In this document: positions 18,821-27,005 of the stretch, piece after piece
Numbering within the stretch: the stretch's first letter is position 1
Layout: each line of letters begins with the position of its first letter
Assembly: GCF_041434935.1 (NCBI RefSeq)
Contig: NZ_CP107964.1
Span: forward strand, 3,844,001-3,908,000
Direction of reading: 5' to 3'
DNA: 64,000 nt
Origin: Kitasatospora sp. NBC_00374
GTDB lineage: Bacteria > Actinomycetota > Actinomycetes > Streptomycetales > Streptomycetaceae
The notes under the pieces: model-generated
Told to the model about the DNA's origin: nothing
Databases searched by the model: none
What the model saw: the letters and a program-made list of their open reading frames with translations, nothing else
Program-made: the position numbers and the translations under genes

Positions 18821-19471
18821 TCAGCGCTCCTGCGTCGGGGCGGTGGACGAGGCGGGGCGGCCCACGGCCTTGCCGGCCCGGAGCCTGCCGTCGCGGGGCT
18901 TGGGCACTCGGCCCTTACCGGTCCGGGACAGCACGATCGCGCCGACCAGGGCGGCCAGCAGCAGGACGGAGAGCGCCTCGAAGGGCAGCACCCAGTGCCG
19001 GAACAGGCTCTCGCCGGTGGCCCGGGTGGAGCCGCCGCCCGTCGAGAGGTCGACCCAGGCGGAGCGGAAGGCGTCCGTCACCAGGGTGACCAGGGTGGCG
19101 GCCGCGGCGAGCGCGACCCCGAGGGCGACCCAGCGGTTGCCCGAGTCGGCGTCCGGCGAGCGGCCGATCGGCGCCCTGGTCAGCATCAGGCCGAAGAGCA
19201 CCAGCACCACGACCGAGCCGAGGTAGATCAGCACCTGGACCCAGGCGATGAACTCGGCGGTCAGCAGCAGGAACTCGATCGCCAGCCCGCCGAGCGCCAC
19301 CACCAGCCACAGCGCGGCGTGCACCAGCTGCCGGGTGGTCACCGAGATCACCGCGGCGCCGAGCACCACCAGCCCGACCAGCAGGAAGACGATCTCGACA
19401 CCGGTCGGGGAGAGGAAGGAGCGCGCGGCCGGATCCAGCGATCCGGCGGCGGCGAGCAGACGGCCGGTCAC
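18821..19471 (-). CDS. nuoJ: NADH-quinone oxidoreductase subunit J (second nuo set)
   Basis: 216 aa with five hydrophobic segments. [34 protein letters not shown] contains the conserved YxGxxxxLxxF helix with the pi-bulge. A basic ~35-residue C-terminal tail extends into the cytoplasm. The GTG start was chosen because it overlaps the nuoI stop as GTGA. Confidence 0.94.
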   Translation of the reverse strand: MTGRLLAAAGSLDPAARSFLSPTGVEIVFLLVGLVVLGAAVISVTTRQLVHAALWLVVALGGLAIEFLLLTAEFIAWVQVLIYLGSVVVLVLFGLMLTRAPIGRSPDADSGNRWVALGVALAAAATLVTLVTDAFRSAWVDLSTGGGSTRATGESLFRHWVLPFEALSVLLLAALVGAIVLSRTGKGRVPKPRDGRLRAGKAVGRPASSTAPTQER

Positions 19472-20046
19472 TGCTGGTCCCCTTCCGACGCGCCCGCCTC
19501 GGCCTCGGGCTCGGCGGCCGCAGCGGCGGCGGCGGCGAGCTTGTCGGCGGCCTTGTGCGCCATGCCGATCTCCTTGGGCTCCTCGGCCCCCGGGTCGTGC
19601 GCGGGCGGCGGCGGGACGGTCCACATCCACTCGCGGAGCCGGTCCCGCTCGTGGGTCAGTTCCAGGATGTCGGTCTCCGCGTACTCGAACTCCGGCGACC
19701 AGAACAGCGCGTCGAACGGGCACACCTCGATGCAGATCCCGCAGTACATGCAGAGCGAGAAGTCGATCGCGAACCGGTCGAGCACGTTGCGGGTCCGGGC
19801 CCGGGCGTTCGGGTCGGCGGCCGGCAGCGTCTCCTTGTGGGAGTCGATGTAGATGCACCAGTCGGGGCACTCACGGGCGCAGAGCATGCAGACGGTGCAG
19901 TTCTCCTCCAGCAGCGCGATGACGCCGCGGGTGCGCGGCGGCAGGTCGGGCTGCACGTCGGGGTACTGCGCGGTGACGGTCTTCTTCGTCATCGTCCGCA
20001 GTGTCACGGCCAGGCCCTTGGCCAGGCCACTTCCTGGAATCCGCAT
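19468..20046 (-). CDS. nuoI: NADH-quinone oxidoreductase subunit I, 2x[4Fe-4S] (second nuo set)
   Basis: 192 aa. Two ferredoxin-type motifs, [14 protein letters not shown] and [12 protein letters not shown], bind clusters N6a and N6b, which pass electrons towards NuoB. The C-terminal ~40 residues are an Ala/Glu-rich tail. Its ATG overlaps the nuoH stop by one base (TGATG). The cluster ligands are complete, so the subunit could carry electrons even though the NADH-module genes are missing nearby. Confidence 0.95.
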   Translation of the reverse strand: MRIPGSGLAKGLAVTLRTMTKKTVTAQYPDVQPDLPPRTRGVIALLEENCTVCMLCARECPDWCIYIDSHKETLPAADPNARARTRNVLDRFAIDFSLCMYCGICIEVCPFDALFWSPEFEYAETDILELTHERDRLREWMWTVPPPPAHDPGAEEPKEIGMAHKAADKLAAAAAAAAEPEAEAGASEGDQQ

Positions 20047-21005
20047 CAGGAGATCGCCACCTTGATGATGCCGGTGAGGGCCAGCTGGAGGAGCGCGAGC
20101 GGGATCAGCCCGGTCCACGCGAACTTCATCAGCTGGTCCTCGCGCAGCCGGGGGTAGGTGACCCGGAGCCAGATCACCACGAAGGCCAGCGCGAAGGTCT
20201 TGAGCAGCGTCCACAGCCAGCCCAGGCTGTCGGACCACGGGCCGTGCCAGCCGCCGAGGAAGAGCACGGCCGTCAGCGCGGAGACCACCAGGATGCCCGC
20301 GTACTCGGCGAGCAGGAAGAGCGCGAAGCGCAGGCCGGTGTACTCGGTGTACGCGCCGAAGATGATCTCGGAGTCGGCCACCGGCATGTCGAACGGCGGT
20401 CGCTGCAGCTCGGCCAGGCCGGCCGTGAAGAACACGAAGGCGCCGATCGCCTGCCACGGCAGCCACCACCAGTGGAACTCGTCCACGATGCCGGTGAGCG
20501 AGACCGTGCCCGCCGCCATCGCCACCGAGGCCGCGGCCAGCAGCATCGGCAGCTCGTACGACATCAGCTGGGCCGCCGTGCGCAGGCCGCCGAGCAGCGA
20601 GAACTTGTTCGCCGAGGCCCATCCGGCCATCAGCGAGCCGAGCACGCCGATCCCCATCACGGCCAGGACGAAGAACAGCCCGGCGTCCACGGCCTGGCCG
20701 ACCAGCCCGTCGGGGCCGATCGGGATCGCCAGCAGCACCACCAGGTACGGCAGCAGCGCGACGGCCGGGGCCAGCTGGAAGACCTTGCGGTCCGCGCCGG
20801 CCGGGACGATGTCCTCCTTCTGCGCGAACTTCACACCGTCGGCGACCAGCTGCGCCCAGCCGTGGAAGCCACCGGCGTACATCGGGCCGAGGCGGCCCTG
20901 CATGTGCGCCATCGCCTTGTGCTCGGTCTGGCCGATCACCAGCGGGATGGTAAGGAAGGCCACCAGGGTGCCGAGGCAGCGCAGCAGCGTGTCGATCAGG
21001 CTCAC
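20046..21005 (-). CDS. nuoH: NADH-quinone oxidoreductase subunit H (second nuo set)
   Basis: 319 aa with about eight membrane helices, shorter than many NuoH. Conserved segments are [47 protein letters not shown] and [26 protein letters not shown], which line the quinone chamber. The GTG start overlaps the nuoC stop as GTGA. NuoH normally docks on NuoB and NuoD, and no nuoD is present here. Confidence 0.94.
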   Translation of the reverse strand: MSLIDTLLRCLGTLVAFLTIPLVIGQTEHKAMAHMQGRLGPMYAGGFHGWAQLVADGVKFAQKEDIVPAGADRKVFQLAPAVALLPYLVVLLAIPIGPDGLVGQAVDAGLFFVLAVMGIGVLGSLMAGWASANKFSLLGGLRTAAQLMSYELPMLLAAASVAMAAGTVSLTGIVDEFHWWWLPWQAIGAFVFFTAGLAELQRPPFDMPVADSEIIFGAYTEYTGLRFALFLLAEYAGILVVSALTAVLFLGGWHGPWSDSLGWLWTLLKTFALAFVVIWLRVTYPRLREDQLMKFAWTGLIPLALLQLALTGIIKVAIS

Positions 21006-22084
21006 GCGCTGTCTCCGTTCCGGTCCGGCGTCTCGGGGGTTGCGGGTGTCTGCGGCGCCTCGGGCCCGGCCTCGGGCTCGGCTTTCGGCTCCGGTTCCGG
21101 TGACGGCTTCGGCGCGCTCCCGGGCTCCGGTGCCGGCTCCGGCTCGGCCGGCCCGTGGGCCGGGACGGGCGAGTGCCAGGGGGCGTCGGAGGACTGGGTG
21201 CGGGCGGTCCCCGCCGGGCGGTCCGCGGCCGGCGCGGCCTCGGCGCCCGGCGCGCCGCCGTCCGCGGCCTGGCTGGTGGAGCCCTCGCTCACACTCCTGG
21301 TGCGGCGCGGCCGGTCGGCCCGGACCTCCGGGGCGGCCGGGGCCGCCTCGGGAGCCTCGGCGGCGGGGGCCTGCGTCTGGCTGACCGAGCCCGCGTCGAC
21401 GCTGCGGGCCCGGCGCGGCCGGACCTCGCCCGCCTCGGCTCCCGCCGCGGCGGCACGCGGGGTACGGGCGGCGGCGCCCGCACGGGCACCGCGGGCCGGG
21501 CGCTCGGCGACCGGCGGCAGGGTGCCCTTGAGCGGCCCCCACTCGTTCGGGTCGGGGACGCCCGGCGGCTGCATCTTGCGGCGGGCGGGCCCGTCGCCCT
21601 CGGACTCGCCGGGCTCCTTGGCGCCGGGCCAGGCCTTGGCGACCCGGGCCGCCAGGACGAAGTCCTTGCGCAGCGGGTGGCCCTCGAAGCCGTCCGGGAG
21701 CAGCAGGGTGATCAGGTGCGGGTGTCCGGCGAACCCGATGCCGAACATCTCGTGGGTCTCGCGCTCGTGCCAGCCGGCGCCCGCGAAGACCTCGACGGCG
21801 GTCGGCAGGACGGCCTTGTCGCGCGGGATCCGGGTGCGCAGCAGCAGGTGGCGGACGGTCGGCTCGCCGAGCGCGGCCAGGTGCGCCGACACGGAGTAGC
21901 CCTCGGCGAGCTCGTCGACGGCGCTCAGCCAGTCGAAGTAGCTCAGGCCCAGGGTGTCCCGGGCCTCGGTGAGCGCCTCGATCCAGTGCTCGGCCGGCAC
22001 GTCGACGGTCAGCAGTTGGTACGCCTCGGTGGCGGTCGCCCACGGGCCGATCGCGGCGGCGGTCTCCTCGGGGGTGCGGGTCAC
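21002..22084 (-). CDS. nuoC: NADH-quinone oxidoreductase subunit C with a long low-complexity C-terminal tail
   Basis: 360 aa. Residues 1-~195 are the NuoC/30-kDa domain with [18 protein letters not shown] and [14 protein letters not shown] (the complex I 30-kDa signature). From ~196 to 360 the protein is Pro/Ala/Glu-rich, contains two copies of an RPRRxRSV..GS.SQ element (near 222-235 and 258-272) and ends in [17 protein letters not shown] runs. NuoC is usually fused to, or followed by, NuoD; here there is neither. The GTG start overlaps the nuoB stop. Confidence 0.92.
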   Translation of the reverse strand: MTRTPEETAAAIGPWATATEAYQLLTVDVPAEHWIEALTEARDTLGLSYFDWLSAVDELAEGYSVSAHLAALGEPTVRHLLLRTRIPRDKAVLPTAVEVFAGAGWHERETHEMFGIGFAGHPHLITLLLPDGFEGHPLRKDFVLAARVAKAWPGAKEPGESEGDGPARRKMQPPGVPDPNEWGPLKGTLPPVAERPARGARAGAAARTPRAAAAGAEAGEVRPRRARSVDAGSVSQTQAPAAEAPEAAPAAPEVRADRPRRTRSVSEGSTSQAADGGAPGAEAAPAADRPAGTARTQSSDAPWHSPVPAHGPAEPEPAPEPGSAPKPSPEPEPKAEPEAGPEAPQTPATPETPDRNGDSA

Positions 22085-22704
22085 TGGGCCGCCTCCCCGG
22101 GGCCGGCCACCAGCGGGCGGCGCAGGGCTGCCGCGGGGGCGGCGTAGCGCTCCGGCAGCGACTCCGCGGCGATCTTCTCCTGGAGCTTGAGGATGCCCTG
22201 GAGCAGCGCCTCGGGCCGCGGCGGGCAGCCGGGCACGTAGACGTCGACCGGGATGATCTGGTCGACGCCCTTGGTGACGGAGTAGGAGTCCCAGTAGGGA
22301 CCGCCGGAGTTGGAGCAGGCGCCGAAGGAGATCACGTACTTGGGCTCGGGCATCTGCTCGTACAGGCGCTTGACGGCCGGGGCCATCTTGTCCGTGACGG
22401 TGCCCGAGACGATCATCAGGTCGGCCTGGCGGGGGCCGGGCGCGAACGGGATGACGCCCATCCGGATGAAGTCGTGCTTGGCCATCGAGGCGGCGATGAA
22501 CTCGATCGCGCAGCAGGCCAGGCCGAAGTTGAAGCACCAGAGGCTGTAGCGGCGGCCCCAGTTGAGCACCACCTTGACCGGGTCCGGAGCGAGCCGGGCC
22601 AGCGGGCCGAGGCGGCGCTGCTCGACGGCCGCGCCGGGGCGCGACGGGTCGGGGATCCCCAGCGGAACGGGCCCGTCGGCACCGTGCGAGTGGGTCACGT
22701 CCAT
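22081..22704 (-). CDS. nuoB: NADH-quinone oxidoreductase subunit B, cluster N2 (second nuo set)
   Basis: 207 aa. The four N2 ligands are visible: the CC pair in [11 protein letters not shown] in [10 protein letters not shown] and C in [13 protein letters not shown]. An N-terminal ~35-residue Pro-rich extension precedes the core. N2 is the last iron-sulfur cluster before quinone. The ATG overlaps the nuoA stop by 10 bases. Confidence 0.95.
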   Translation of the reverse strand: MDVTHSHGADGPVPLGIPDPSRPGAAVEQRRLGPLARLAPDPVKVVLNWGRRYSLWCFNFGLACCAIEFIAASMAKHDFIRMGVIPFAPGPRQADLMIVSGTVTDKMAPAVKRLYEQMPEPKYVISFGACSNSGGPYWDSYSVTKGVDQIIPVDVYVPGCPPRPEALLQGILKLQEKIAAESLPERYAAPAAALRRPLVAGPGEAAQ

Positions 22705-23102
22705 TCCAGAACGCCCTTCCTCCAGGCGTAGAGCAGCCCGACCGCGAGGAAGCCGATGAAGACGAACATCTCCACCAGCGTGGCCACGCCGTATCCCGCG
22801 GCGGCGAAGACCGTCGCCCACGGGAACAGGTAGATCGCGTCGACCGCGAAGATCACGTACAGGAACGCATAGACGTAGTAGCGGACCTGGGTGTGCGCCC
22901 AGCCCTCGCCGACGGGGTCGACGCCGCACTCGTAGGTCAGCATCTTCTCCGGCGAGTACACGACCGGCCGGAGCAGGCGGTTGGCGGTGAACGCCACCGC
23001 GACGAAGAGCACGCCGATGACCGCCAGCAGGCCTACCGCCGCATACGCGTCGAAGTAGCCACTGCCCACGGCAGGGTCGGCAGCGACCAGCTGCCCCTCC
23101 AT
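22695..23102 (-). CDS. nuoA: NADH-quinone oxidoreductase subunit A (second nuo set)
   Basis: 135 aa with three membrane helices. The TM1-2 loop carries [14 protein letters not shown], the family's quinone-gate loop with its conserved Cys. It is the first gene of the nuo operon; GGAGG lies about 8 bases before the ATG. The 288-bp upstream region is shared with a divergent sensor kinase and should hold the operon promoter. Confidence 0.95.
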   Translation of the reverse strand: MEGQLVAADPAVGSGYFDAYAAVGLLAVIGVLFVAVAFTANRLLRPVVYSPEKMLTYECGVDPVGEGWAHTQVRYYVYAFLYVIFAVDAIYLFPWATVFAAAGYGVATLVEMFVFIGFLAVGLLYAWRKGVLEWT

Positions 23103-23390
23103 GCGTTCGCCTCCACATCGGGCGGCCCGGCCGGGCCCACGGCCCGGCGGATCACCGCTCTTCTTTACACACCCATAACCATCGCTCAGGCGTGAGTCTA
23201 AGTGCACGGCCCGGCCGCTCCACCACCTGCCCGACCCGCAAGACGGCCGGTGGACACACCACCGGTCCTGGCCAGGCCCGATGGGGGTGGGGTTATCCCC
23301 AGGGCGGGGACGGAGATCACCCCCATGGTCCGGCGCCCGGGCCTACCGGGATGCTGGTGGCACCTGGTCGAGCGAGAGGGTGGGAGTCGG

Positions 23391-24578
23391 ATGGACACCG
23401 CGGAGCACCGGTCGGCGGAGCCTCGCCGCCCGTCGTTGTACGGGGCGCAGTTGTGGGGCCAGGTCCAGCATCTGCTGCTGAACCTGCCGGTCGGCATCGT
23501 CGGTTTCGTCTTCACCGTGGTCACCCTGAGCGTGGGCCTGGCCCTGTCGGTGACCGTGCTCGGGCTGCCGCTGCTGGCACTCGGGCTGGCCGGCTGCCGC
23601 CGGCTGGGCGCGCTGGAGCGGACCAGGGCGCGGGTCGCGCTCGGCGCCACGGTGCCGGAGCCCGCGCCGCTGCTGCAGCGCCGCAACGGGATCTCCGGCT
23701 GGGTGATCGCGGCGCTGACGGACGGGCTCTGCTGGCGGTCGGCGCTCTTCAACGTCCTGCTGCTGGTCTGGGGGCTCCTCAGCTTCACGGTGACGCTGGT
23801 CCTGCTGGTGGTCGGCTGGCCGGTGCTGCCCTGGGTGACGCGCTGGATGTCCGCGCTGGAACGGATGCTGGTGGACAGCCTGCTCGCGCAGAACGCGCTG
23901 GCCCGGCGGGTGCACGAGCTGGAGGAGGACCGCGGGGCCGTGGTGGACACCGCCGCCGCCGACCTGCGCCGGATCGAGCGCGACCTGCACGACGGGGCGC
24001 AGGCCCGGCTGGTCGCCCTGGCGATGGACCTGGGCCTGGCCAAGGAGAAGCTGGCCGAGACCGACACCCCCGAGGGGGTGGCCGCCGCCGCGAAGATGGT
24101 GGGCGCGGCGCACGGCGAGGTGAAGCTGGCCCTGCAGGAGCTGCGCGACCTGGCCCGCGGCATCCACCCGGCGGTGCTGACCGACCGCGGCCTGGACGCG
24201 GCGCTGTCGGCGGTGGCCGCCCGCTGCACCGTCCCCGGCGGGGTCAAGGTGCACGTCGATCTCAGGGGCGCCGAGCGGCCGGACTCGGCGGTGGAGGGGA
24301 TCGCCTACTTCACCGTCAGCGAGTTGCTCACCAACATCTCCAAGCACGCCCGGGCGGGCTCCGCGACGGTGGACGTCTGGCGGGCGGAGGACCGGCTGAT
24401 GCTGCTGGTGCAGGACGACGGCCAGGGTGGTGCGGCGGCCCATCCGGGCAGCGGGCTGGCCGGGCTGGCCGAGCGGATCGGCGCGGTGGACGGGGTGTTC
24501 CTGGTGGAGAGCCCGGCCGGCGGCCCGACCGGGGTCACCGTGGAGCTGCCCTGGCGGACCAGGGCCGCCCGCTCCTGA
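23391..24578 (+). CDS. Sensor histidine kinase (HisKA_3 type, membrane-anchored)
   Basis: 395 aa. Residues ~25-70 and ~110-150 are hydrophobic hairpins of a DUF/PF13796-like 'putative sensor' membrane domain. The dimerisation helix RRIERDLHDGAQARLVALAMDLGLA carries the phospho-acceptor His200. The HATPase domain shows SELLTNISKHARAG (N box), DDGQGG (G1) and GSGLAGLAERI (G2). No response regulator adjoins it. It is divergent from nuoA and convergent with the htrA gene. The ATG giving MDTAEHRSAE is preceded by GGGAG. Confidence 0.92.
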   Translation: MDTAEHRSAEPRRPSLYGAQLWGQVQHLLLNLPVGIVGFVFTVVTLSVGLALSVTVLGLPLLALGLAGCRRLGALERTRARVALGATVPEPAPLLQRRNGISGWVIAALTDGLCWRSALFNVLLLVWGLLSFTVTLVLLVVGWPVLPWVTRWMSALERMLVDSLLAQNALARRVHELEEDRGAVVDTAAADLRRIERDLHDGAQARLVALAMDLGLAKEKLAETDTPEGVAAAAKMVGAAHGEVKLALQELRDLARGIHPAVLTDRGLDAALSAVAARCTVPGGVKVHVDLRGAERPDSAVEGIAYFTVSELLTNISKHARAGSATVDVWRAEDRLMLLVQDDGQGGAAAHPGSGLAGLAERIGAVDGVFLVESPAGGPTGVTVELPWRTRAARS

Positions 24579-24613
24579 CCCGGCCTGCTCCGGCACCGGC
24601 GCGGAGCCCGTTC

Positions 24614-24659
24614 GGGCCCGGCGGTCCGCCTCCCTTGCGCGGTGCGGTTCGCCGGGCCC
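24614..24659. terminator. Hairpin between convergent sensor kinase and HtrA genes
   Basis: A perfect 10-bp outer stem (GGGCCCGGCG with CGCCGGGCCC), then CCGC/GCGG after a 2-base mismatch, loop about 14 bases. It lies midway in the 103-bp gap and would serve both strands. Confidence 0.6.
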
Positions 24660-24681
24660 GAGTTCCTGTGCGCCCTCGCCG

Positions 24682-25803
24682 CTACAGGGTGCCGAGGGTG
24701 ACGTCGACGGTCTTCGTCTGCCCGTCCCGCTGATAGGTGACGGCCTCCTTGGCGCCGGGCTGCAAGGTGGCCAGCACCGTGGTGAGCGAGCCGATGGTGG
24801 TGATCGGGGTGTCGCCCAGCTTGGTGATCACGTCGCCGGCCGCGAGACCGGCCGCCTCGGCGGCGCCGCCGGAGACGACGCTGACGATCGCGGCGCCGGC
24901 GGGCTGGAAGTCGCTGTCGAAGTACGTCCGGGCGGTGATCCCGAGCGCGGCCCGGCCGGAGTTGGTCACCGTGCCGCTCTTGATCAGCTGGTCGGCGATG
25001 TTGGTGACGGTGGCGGCCGGGATGGCGAAACCGATCCCGGCCGCCGCGTTCCCGTTCAGCTCCTGGTCGACGGCGGCCAGGGTGTTGATGCCGATCACCC
25101 GGCTGTCGAGGTTGACCAGGGCGCCACCGCTGTTGCCGGGGTTGATGGCGGCCGAGGTCTGCACCATGTTGCCGATGGTGGCGCCGGGCGAGTTCGGGCT
25201 CTGCGGCTCGGTGACGGTCCGCCCGGTGGCCGAGACGATGCCCTGGGTGACGCTGCTGGACAGGCCGAGCGGGCTGCCCATGGCCAGCGTGATCTGGCCG
25301 ACCTCGACCTTGCCGCTGTCCCCGAAGGCGGCCGGTTTGAGGCCGTTCGGCACGTCGGAGAGCCGGATCACCGCCAGGTCGGACTCCGGGAAGGTGCCGA
25401 CCAGGGTGGCGTCGAAGGCCTTGCTGCTGTTGGCCAGGGTGACGGTGAAGGTGGTGGCGCTGCCGACCACGTGCGCGTTGGTGACGATGTCGCCCTTGTT
25501 GTCGTAGACGATCCCGGAGCCGAGACTGTCGCCGGCGGTGATCTGGACCACCGAGGGCAGCACGTCGGCGATCACCCGCTGGTAGTCCTCCTGGAGCTGG
25601 TGGGTGCCGGAGGGCGCGGCGGAGGCGCTCGCCGAGGAGCCGGAGGACGAGGCGGCGGCCGACGAGGAGGACGCGCCGCCGGAGCACCCGGTGAGCGCCA
25701 GGCCGACCAGGGCGATCACGGCGCCGGCGCCGAGCACGGCCTTGGGCCCGGTCGGTCGGGGTCCGGCCGGGATCGGGCGGGTCGGTTCCTTCTTGGGGCG
25801 CAC
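24682..25803 (-). CDS. HtrA/DegP-type serine protease with lipobox and PDZ domain
   Basis: 373 aa. After a basic N-terminus and a membrane segment, the lipobox ALTGC ends at Cys40, suggesting a lipid-anchored extracytoplasmic protein. A Ser/Ala-rich linker covers residues 41-66. The trypsin-like domain has His111 (VTNAHVV), Asp142 (ESDLAV) and Ser225 (NPGNSGGAL). The PDZ domain occupies about 285-373 (SGGAAEAAGLAAGDVITKLG). HtrA proteins degrade or chaperone misfolded envelope proteins. The GTG start is supported by GGAGGAA 7 bases upstream. It is divergent from galE. Confidence 0.93.
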   Translation of the reverse strand: MRPKKEPTRPIPAGPRPTGPKAVLGAGAVIALVGLALTGCSGGASSSSAAASSSGSSASASAAPSGTHQLQEDYQRVIADVLPSVVQITAGDSLGSGIVYDNKGDIVTNAHVVGSATTFTVTLANSSKAFDATLVGTFPESDLAVIRLSDVPNGLKPAAFGDSGKVEVGQITLAMGSPLGLSSSVTQGIVSATGRTVTEPQSPNSPGATIGNMVQTSAAINPGNSGGALVNLDSRVIGINTLAAVDQELNGNAAAGIGFAIPAATVTNIADQLIKSGTVTNSGRAALGITARTYFDSDFQPAGAAIVSVVSGGAAEAAGLAAGDVITKLGDTPITTIGSLTTVLATLQPGAKEAVTYQRDGQTKTVDVTLGTL

Positions 25804-25980
25804 CTGAGCTTCCTCCGGTTCGTGTGTACCGCGGTCGGCAGGCGGGGGTTTCGGCGTCTCAGAGCACCGCAACAGGCCGAACTTTGTCAGCATTTCACCT
25901 TTATGTCCGGCCCCCGGGGAAGACGCGCCGCCCGCGCCCGCCCACGCCCCGGCGGTCCGGACCCGGCATAGGATGCGGCT

Positions 25981-26964
25981 ATGACTTGGCTGATCACGGG
26001 TGGAGCCGGCTACATCGGCGGGCACGTCACGCAGCAGCTGGTCGAGGCCGGCGAGCGGGTGGTGGTGCTCGACGACCTGAGCAGCGGCGCGGCCGGCCGG
26101 CTGCCGGCCGGCGTACCGCTGGTGGTCGGCTCGACACTCCAGCGGGGCGTCGTCGACCGCGCCATCGCGGAGCACGGCGTCACCGGCGTGCTGCACATCG
26201 CCGGCAAGAAGCAGGTCGGCGAGTCCGTCGCCGAGCCGCTGCGGTACTACGAGGAGAACGTCGAGGGCCTGCGGATGGTCCTGGAGGCCGTGGTCGCGGC
26301 GGGCGTGCCCCGGGTGCTGTTCTCCTCCTCCGCCGCCGTCTACGGCATGCCGGACGTCGACCTGGTCACCGAGCACACGCCCTGCGAGCCGATGAACCCG
26401 TACGGCGAGACCAAGCTGGTCGGCGAGTGGCTGCTGAAGGCCGCCGCCCGGGCGTACGGGCTGTCCACCGTCTCGCTGCGCTACTTCAACGTGGCCGGCG
26501 CCGCCTCGCCCGAGCTCGCCGACGAGGGCGTCACCAACCTCGTCCCGATGGTGTTCGAGCGGTTGACGGCCGGCCTGCCCCCGCGGGTCTTCGGCGCCGA
26601 CTACCCGACCCCCGACGGCACCTGCGTCCGCGACTTCATCCACGTCGCCGACATCGCCTCGGCCCACGTCGCGGCCGTCAAGAAGCTCGACGCGGCCACC
26701 GGGCAGGTCGGGCTGACCCTGAACATCGGCCGCGGCGAAGGGGTCTCGGTGCACGAGATGCTCGCCGTGATCGCCAAGGTCACCGGCCACGACACCACCC
26801 CGGAGATCACCCCGCGCCGCCCGGGCGACCCGGCCCGGGTGGTCGCCTCCGCCGACCTGATCCACCGGGAGCTGGACTGGTCGGCCGCGTACGACGTCGA
26901 GACGATGGTCGCCTCCGCCTGGGAGGGCTGGTGCGCCCGCCGCCCGCAGGCCCGCCGGCGCTGA
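25981..26964 (+). CDS. galE: UDP-glucose 4-epimerase
   Basis: 327 aa extended SDR that interconverts UDP-glucose and UDP-galactose for cell-surface sugars. It has TGGAGYIGGHV (NAD binding, residues 6-16), SSSAAVYG with the catalytic Ser/Thr region near 116-121, and Tyr141/Lys145 in YGETK. The C-terminal RPGDPARVVAS matches GalE. A -10-like TAGGAT lies 7 bases before the ATG but also contains AGGA, so both leaderless and SD-led initiation are possible. A 9-bp tandem repeat begins at its stop codon. Confidence 0.93.
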   Translation: MTWLITGGAGYIGGHVTQQLVEAGERVVVLDDLSSGAAGRLPAGVPLVVGSTLQRGVVDRAIAEHGVTGVLHIAGKKQVGESVAEPLRYYEENVEGLRMVLEAVVAAGVPRVLFSSSAAVYGMPDVDLVTEHTPCEPMNPYGETKLVGEWLLKAAARAYGLSTVSLRYFNVAGAASPELADEGVTNLVPMVFERLTAGLPPRVFGADYPTPDGTCVRDFIHVADIASAHVAAVKKLDAATGQVGLTLNIGRGEGVSVHEMLAVIAKVTGHDTTPEITPRRPGDPARVVASADLIHRELDWSAAYDVETMVASAWEGWCARRPQARRR

Positions 26965-27005
26965 CGGGTCCGACGGGTCCGACGGGTCCGACGGGTCCGA
27001 CGGGT
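26963..27005. repeat. 9-bp tandem repeat GACGGGTCC, about 4.8 copies
   Basis: Four perfect units and a partial fifth fill the gap between the galE stop and the end of the convergent kinase gene. No hairpin forms within the units. It looks like a slippage-generated minisatellite. Confidence 0.9.

Noticed and set aside
23161..23200. Possible Rex (redox) operator upstream of nuoA
   Set aside because: The TGTGTAAAGAA stretch lacks the second TTCACAA half at the right spacing, and the nearby CTCA..TGAG dyad is too short to be convincing.
26963..27005. Tandem 9-mers considered as a CRISPR-like or integron-like array
   Set aside because: Units are contiguous with no spacers and far too short; simple minisatellite.
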